The notes beneath the pieces were generated by a model that was given only the letters and a program-made list of their open reading frames with translations, did no database searches and was not told the DNA's origin. A program made the position numbers and the translations under genes. A stretch of 27,047 nt of DNA. Source: UBA3700 sp963592135 (lineage in GTDB: Bacteria; Bacillota; Clostridia; Christensenellales; UBA3700). The stretch spans positions 1-27,047 of the forward strand of contig CAVAVP010000026.1 of NCBI GenBank assembly GCA_963592135.1, given 5' to 3'. Of this stretch, positions 24,038-27,047 are shown piece by piece; positions within the stretch are counted from its first letter, which is position 1; the number at the start of each line of letters is the position of its first letter.

Positions 24038-24823
24038 TTATTTGTTAAGAATTGTTAACATAGCCTTAAGAGTTTTATTAATCTCAGAAAGTGATTTAGC
24101 TATATCGGCAAGTTCTTTACTATCTACTGTTGATGGAACTTCAGTCTTTATAACAGGCTCAATAAAAGGTTTTGTTTCTACTGGAGCTGGAGCTACAACT
24201 TCTTCTTCCTCTTCAATAATTTCATCTTCTTCTTGTACAGGAGCAACTACTACTGGCTCTTCTACAACTGGAATTGGAGCTACAACTTCTTCTTCCTCTT
24301 CCTCCTCTTCTTCTTCAACTGGAGGTTCTGGAATTACTGGAACTGGCTTTTTAAATCCTTTTTTACAATTTGTACAATATAAACAAACTTCACCGCTTTT
24401 TGTTTTTTTCTCAACAAGTGGAGTACCACAAATCTTACATTTTGGAGTCTCGTCAAGTTTAACAGTTTCTTCTTCCTCCTCTTCTTCTTCAACTGGAGGT
24501 TCTGGAATTACTGGAGCTGGAACTGGTTTTCTAAATGCTTTCTTGCAATTTGAGCAGAATAAAACCATCTCGCCAGATTTTGCTTTTCTTTCAACTAATT
24601 CTGTACCACAAATTTTACACTTTGGTGTTTCATTTACTTTTACAACTGGAGCTGCCTTAGGAGCTATCTTTGGAGCCTCAACTTCTTCTTCCTCTTCTTC
24701 AAAAGCAGGTTTAGCTGCTGGTATTCTATAACCTTTTTTACAACTTTCACAATAAAGAATTACTTCACCTGTTTTTGTCTTCTTTTTTACTAATTCACTG
24801 CCACATGCTTTACATCTAGCCAT
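24038..24823 (-). CDS. Triple zinc-ribbon protein with acidic linkers, function unknown
   Basis: 261 residues in a regular modular plan. Three near-identical ribbons of the form CxxC-17-CxxC lie at C4/C7/C25/C28, C69/C72/C90/C93 and C129/C132/C150/C153. Each has a LV(E/K)(K/R)K(T/A)K(S/T)GE core and an aromatic before the third cysteine, reminiscent of the C-terminal ribbons of DNA topoisomerase I. Linkers are runs of Glu with Pro/Val (42-48, 112-119, 169-179, 198-209). A C-terminal amphipathic helix (about 234-259) could oligomerise. No catalytic domain is present and there is no signal peptide or membrane segment, so it is probably cytosolic. GGAGG lies 9 bases before the ATG. I recognise no named family; nucleic-acid or protein binding is likely. 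Confidence 0.82.
   Translation of the reverse strand: MARCKACGSELVKKKTKTGEVILYCESCKKGYRIPAAKPAFEEEEEEVEAPKIAPKAAPVVKVNETPKCKICGTELVERKAKSGEMVLFCSNCKKAFRKPVPAPVIPEPPVEEEEEEEETVKLDETPKCKICGTPLVEKKTKSGEVCLYCTNCKKGFKKPVPVIPEPPVEEEEEEEEEEVVAPIPVVEEPVVVAPVQEEDEIIEEEEEVVAPAPVETKPFIEPVIKTEVPSTVDSKELADIAKSLSEINKTLKAMLTILNK
24290..24525 (-). repeat. Repeated acidic/proline linker DNA in the zinc-ribbon gene
   Basis: Two near-identical copies of the Pro-Glu-Pro-Pro-Val-Glu run segment lie at about 24306-24345 and 24483-24525, each beginning with a CTT/CTC triplet run that codes poly-Glu. Related Glu-rich blocks recur at about 24189-24213 and 24278-24302. Triplet runs of this kind can change length without breaking the frame. 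Confidence 0.65.
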
Positions 24824-25009
24824 AACTAAAATCCTCCAAAATTTATAAACAAATTTATTATATATTATTGCGAACTTCTTAATTATAACTTAAATATTTT
24901 TTATATAAAAAACCTTAGTGTAAAATCTTAAAATTGCTAATTTAAAATGCACTCTTATTTTTTCAATTAATTTATGATAATATTTAATTGCTAATCAAGG
25001 AGATAAATT
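24824..25009. other. Divergent intergenic region
   Basis: This 186-base region separates the divergent zinc-ribbon (minus) and kinase (plus) genes. A minus-strand TATAAT at 24857-24862 and plus-strand TATGAT/GATAAT at 24973-24981 are plausible -10 elements, but neither has a good -35. AAGGAG (24998-25002 region) precedes the kinase ATG. I see no RNA structure or palindrome of note. Confidence 0.4.
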
Positions 25010-25969
25010 ATGGCAGATATGATTTCTACAATAAAATCTAATATTGATATTGACATTATTAATTATAAAGTAAAAACGCAGTTATTTGATTTAATAACTT
25101 TTACTGAAAGTAAATATACAAATGAAATAGAAGTAATTGCAGCAAATATAGTATATGGTAATAAAAAGTTTGTTTTACTTGCCGGACCTTCATCTTCTGG
25201 CAAAACTACATCTTGTAGAAAATTATGCCAAGAAATAAGAAGACATGGGAAAAATGCTATCGCAATTTCTCTAGATGATTTTTTCATGAATAGAGAGACC
25301 TACCCTAAAAATCCAGATGGTTCATATGATTTTGAAACATTTGATATTTTAGATGTTAAAAAGTTTAATGAATGCATAAAAGATTTAATCACTAAAAACG
25401 AAACTGACCTTCCTGAGTTTGATTTTTATACAGGAAAAAGAAAGGAAAAATACAATCATATAACAATAAGTAGCCAAGATATTATTGTGATTGAGGGCAC
25501 TCATGCACTAAATCCTAATTTGCTTACAATGAAAAATGTAGATAAATATTTTTATAAAGTATATATTTGTACATACACTAACTTTTGCAAAAATGGCGAA
25601 GTCGTTTTGCCTGCAAAACTTTTTAGAATGTTAAGAAGAATGATAAGAGATGTTCAGTCAAGGGGAACTTCAATAGAAGATACTCTAAAGATGTGGAACA
25701 ATGTTTGTATAGGAGAAGATTTATATATAAAGCCTTATAAAAACCAAGCAAACTATTTGCTAGATACAACCCATATATATGAACCATATTTATATCATAA
25801 ATATCTAGAGAATGTTCTTAACAAAAACAAAGAAGATAAATATGCAAAAGAACTTTTAGAAAAATTATCTTACTTTGGTTATTTAACACAAGAAATTGTT
25901 CCAAGTGATTCTATGATTTGGGAATTTTTAGTTAAAGAAAAATCAACTGAGGATTTACTCAAGCTTTAA
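25010..25969 (+). CDS. Uridine kinase-like P-loop nucleoside kinase
   Basis: A 319-residue kinase of the uridine kinase/phosphoribulokinase superfamily. The Walker A loop GPSSSGKT is at residues 59-66, SLDDFFMNR (87-95) carries the conserved Asp pair, and PDGSYDFETFDILD and IVIEGTHALNP follow the family plan. A basic lid region RMLRRMIRDVQSRG is seen near residues 205-220. Many Clostridia have a longer version of about 550 residues with an N-terminal TGS/threonyl-tRNA-synthetase-like part; here only about 50 residues precede the P-loop. Substrate could be uridine/cytidine or another small hydroxylated molecule. AAGGAG sits before the ATG. Its last 15 bases overlap the convergent exonuclease gene. 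Confidence 0.88.
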   Translation: MADMISTIKSNIDIDIINYKVKTQLFDLITFTESKYTNEIEVIAANIVYGNKKFVLLAGPSSSGKTTSCRKLCQEIRRHGKNAIAISLDDFFMNRETYPKNPDGSYDFETFDILDVKKFNECIKDLITKNETDLPEFDFYTGKRKEKYNHITISSQDIIVIEGTHALNPNLLTMKNVDKYFYKVYICTYTNFCKNGEVVLPAKLFRMLRRMIRDVQSRGTSIEDTLKMWNNVCIGEDLYIKPYKNQANYLLDTTHIYEPYLYHKYLENVLNKNKEDKYAKELLEKLSYFGYLTQEIVPSDSMIWEFLVKEKSTEDLLKL

Positions 25970-27046
25970 TTTATTAGCAAGAGCAATAAAAACATCAGCC
26001 GTTGCAAGAGCATCAGATAATGCTCTATGTGCTTGTTTATTATTTATATTATAGATTTCACACAACTTTGCAAGTGAATAATTTTTCTGATTAGGATCTA
26101 CTTGTTTTGCTAAAATTTTTGTATCATAAAGTTGATTATCCACAACATAACCTAAAGATTCAGCATCTCTTTTAATAAATGGTAAATCAAATAGTTTAGC
26201 ATTTTGTCCAACTAGTATACATCCATGAATATAATTCATAAATTTTTCCATAACATTTTCAATTAATGGTGCTTCGACAAGCATATCATCAGTAATACCA
26301 TTAACTTTTAATGCATATTCTGGCATTTTCATTTCAGGATCAACTAGTGTTTGGAAAGTTGAAACTTTTATTCCACGAGAAATCTTTACTGCTCCAATTT
26401 CAGCAATTTTATCTACACTTAAAGAAAGACCTGTTGTCTCTAAATCAAATACAACAAAATCGTTTTTAGCAATAAGTGGACATAGATATGGTCTTTCATC
26501 AAACAATGTGTATTCTTTATTGTTTGGATCATTATATTCTTGAGGATCTGGAACAATAGTTTTAATTTTTTGAAGTTTTACAAATTCCATTTTCTTTAAA
26601 GTACTCTCTTCATCTGCTTTAGCACGCATAATGCTATTAACAAACATAATAACGCCTTTATTTAGTGCATCTTCTTTTATTTCACCTTGGACAACATAAT
26701 CTGAAATTACTTGAATATTTTCTATTTTACTTTTTTGTGCCTTTTTGCTTTTTGAAAAATAAATACAATTCATTTTGTTTCCAGTTAAATCTTGAATGAT
26801 AAACTTGTAAAATAGTTTTCCTGATTTAGCAACTTTCTTTTCAAATTTTGAAACTTTACCGCAAATTGTTGCAATTTCCTGTGGCTTTGAACAATTTGAA
26901 ATATATACAGGAGGTGATGCAATGTAGGAGCCAATTATAGATTTACCTTTTTCACATATAATAATTCCATCGTCTATAAATTGTGCTCTTTTTTTTCTTA
27001 TAACTTCAGAAAAATTGATTGATAAATAATTTAAAATCACCGCCAA
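25955..27046 (-). CDS. OB-fold plus DEDDh 3'-5' exonuclease protein, 5' end cut by window
   Basis: At least 363 residues, open at the window edge; the first in-frame codon seen is TTG and the true start is probably outside. A helical or mixed N-terminal part (1-50) is followed by an OB-like region (about 55-140, with VSKFEKKVAKSGKLFYKFII), then a linker with PDPQEYNDPNN, and a DnaQ-type exonuclease (about 195-363). All DEDDh residues are present: D201 and E203 (FDLETTG), D287 (KLFDLPF), H340 and D345 (HRALSDA). OB-then-exonuclease recalls the front of PolC, but the PHP signature HLHT is missing between them and the protein ends right after the exonuclease. It may proofread, process DNA ends or degrade RNA; which one is unknown. 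Confidence 0.85.
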   Translation of the reverse strand: MAVILNYLSINFSEVIRKKRAQFIDDGIIICEKGKSIIGSYIASPPVYISNCSKPQEIATICGKVSKFEKKVAKSGKLFYKFIIQDLTGNKMNCIYFSKSKKAQKSKIENIQVISDYVVQGEIKEDALNKGVIMFVNSIMRAKADEESTLKKMEFVKLQKIKTIVPDPQEYNDPNNKEYTLFDERPYLCPLIAKNDFVVFDLETTGLSLSVDKIAEIGAVKISRGIKVSTFQTLVDPEMKMPEYALKVNGITDDMLVEAPLIENVMEKFMNYIHGCILVGQNAKLFDLPFIKRDAESLGYVVDNQLYDTKILAKQVDPNQKNYSLAKLCEIYNINNKQAHRALSDALATADVFIALANKLKLE

Positions 27047-27047
27047 A

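Noticed and set aside
24042..24731. A 229-codon Ser/Thr-rich open frame on the plus strand
   Set aside because: It is the antisense of the Glu-rich, zinc-ribbon gene: GAA/GAG runs read backwards as Ser codons. The minus-strand frame has ordered zinc ribbons, a GGAGG site and a terminator.
25970..25988. Small imperfect hairpin just past the kinase stop
   Set aside because: The stem is short with a bulge, lies inside the exonuclease coding sequence and has no T-run after it on either strand, so it is not a convincing terminator.
1..27047. Mollicute-type recoding of TGA as tryptophan
   Set aside because: recN, xseA and folD end at TGA in the expected family positions, and tryptophans in conserved motifs use TGG.

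Overview
The window reads as a very AT-rich, low-GC Firmicutes chromosome, most like a Clostridia-type gut lineage. The evidence is gene order (rimP-nusA-ylxR-ylxQ-infB-rbfA-nrnA-truB-ribF and asp23-nusB-folD-xseA-xseB-ispA-dxs-tlyA-nadK-argR-recN), an ArgR regulator, an Asp23/YqhY protein, the MEP isoprenoid pathway and strong GGAGG-type ribosome binding sites. TGA serves as a stop (recN, xseA, folD), so the code is standard. No rRNA, tRNA, insertion sequence, phage gene or CRISPR array was seen. I cannot name the genus.

Left part, 1-9949, minus strand: one compact 12-gene operon running asp23 > nusB > folD > xseA > xseB > ispA > dxs > tlyA > nadK > argR > recN > small membrane protein. A good sigma-A-type promoter lies at 9921-9949. 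Most junctions are overlaps or near-overlaps, so translation is probably coupled. The genes cover DNA repair (exonuclease VII, RecN), isoprenoid precursors and prenyl diphosphate, one-carbon metabolism, NADP synthesis, rRNA methylation, antitermination and arginine regulation. Left of this, at 1-45, is a promoter-like element with a run of eight G on the minus strand.

Middle, 9900-10195: a gene-free stretch holding the asp23 promoter, a perfect 9-bp-arm palindrome and the terminator of the next operon. In spore-forming Clostridia this is where spoIIIAA-AH lies. recN is also followed by a gene unlike spoIVB/spo0A. The organism therefore may have lost sporulation.

Right-centre, 10141-20745, minus strand: a second 12-gene operon, rimP > nusA > ylxR > ylxQ > infB > rbfA > nrnA > truB > ribF > nfo-like > pepP > efp. 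It runs from a TTTACA-17-TATAAT promoter to a strong intrinsic terminator and covers ribosome maturation, translation initiation and elongation, antitermination, nanoRNA turnover, flavin synthesis and base-excision repair.

Right part, 20852-27047: less conserved genes. A membrane-anchored GH18 hydrolase (plus) converges on a cysteine-rich transglutaminase-like lipoprotein (minus). Next come a three-zinc-ribbon acidic protein of unknown function (minus), a uridine-kinase-like P-loop kinase (plus), and, cut by the window edge, an OB-fold plus DEDDh exonuclease protein (minus) that resembles the front of PolC without its PHP segment. This part holds most of what is unfamiliar. I found no clear evidence of a wholly new defence or mobile system.
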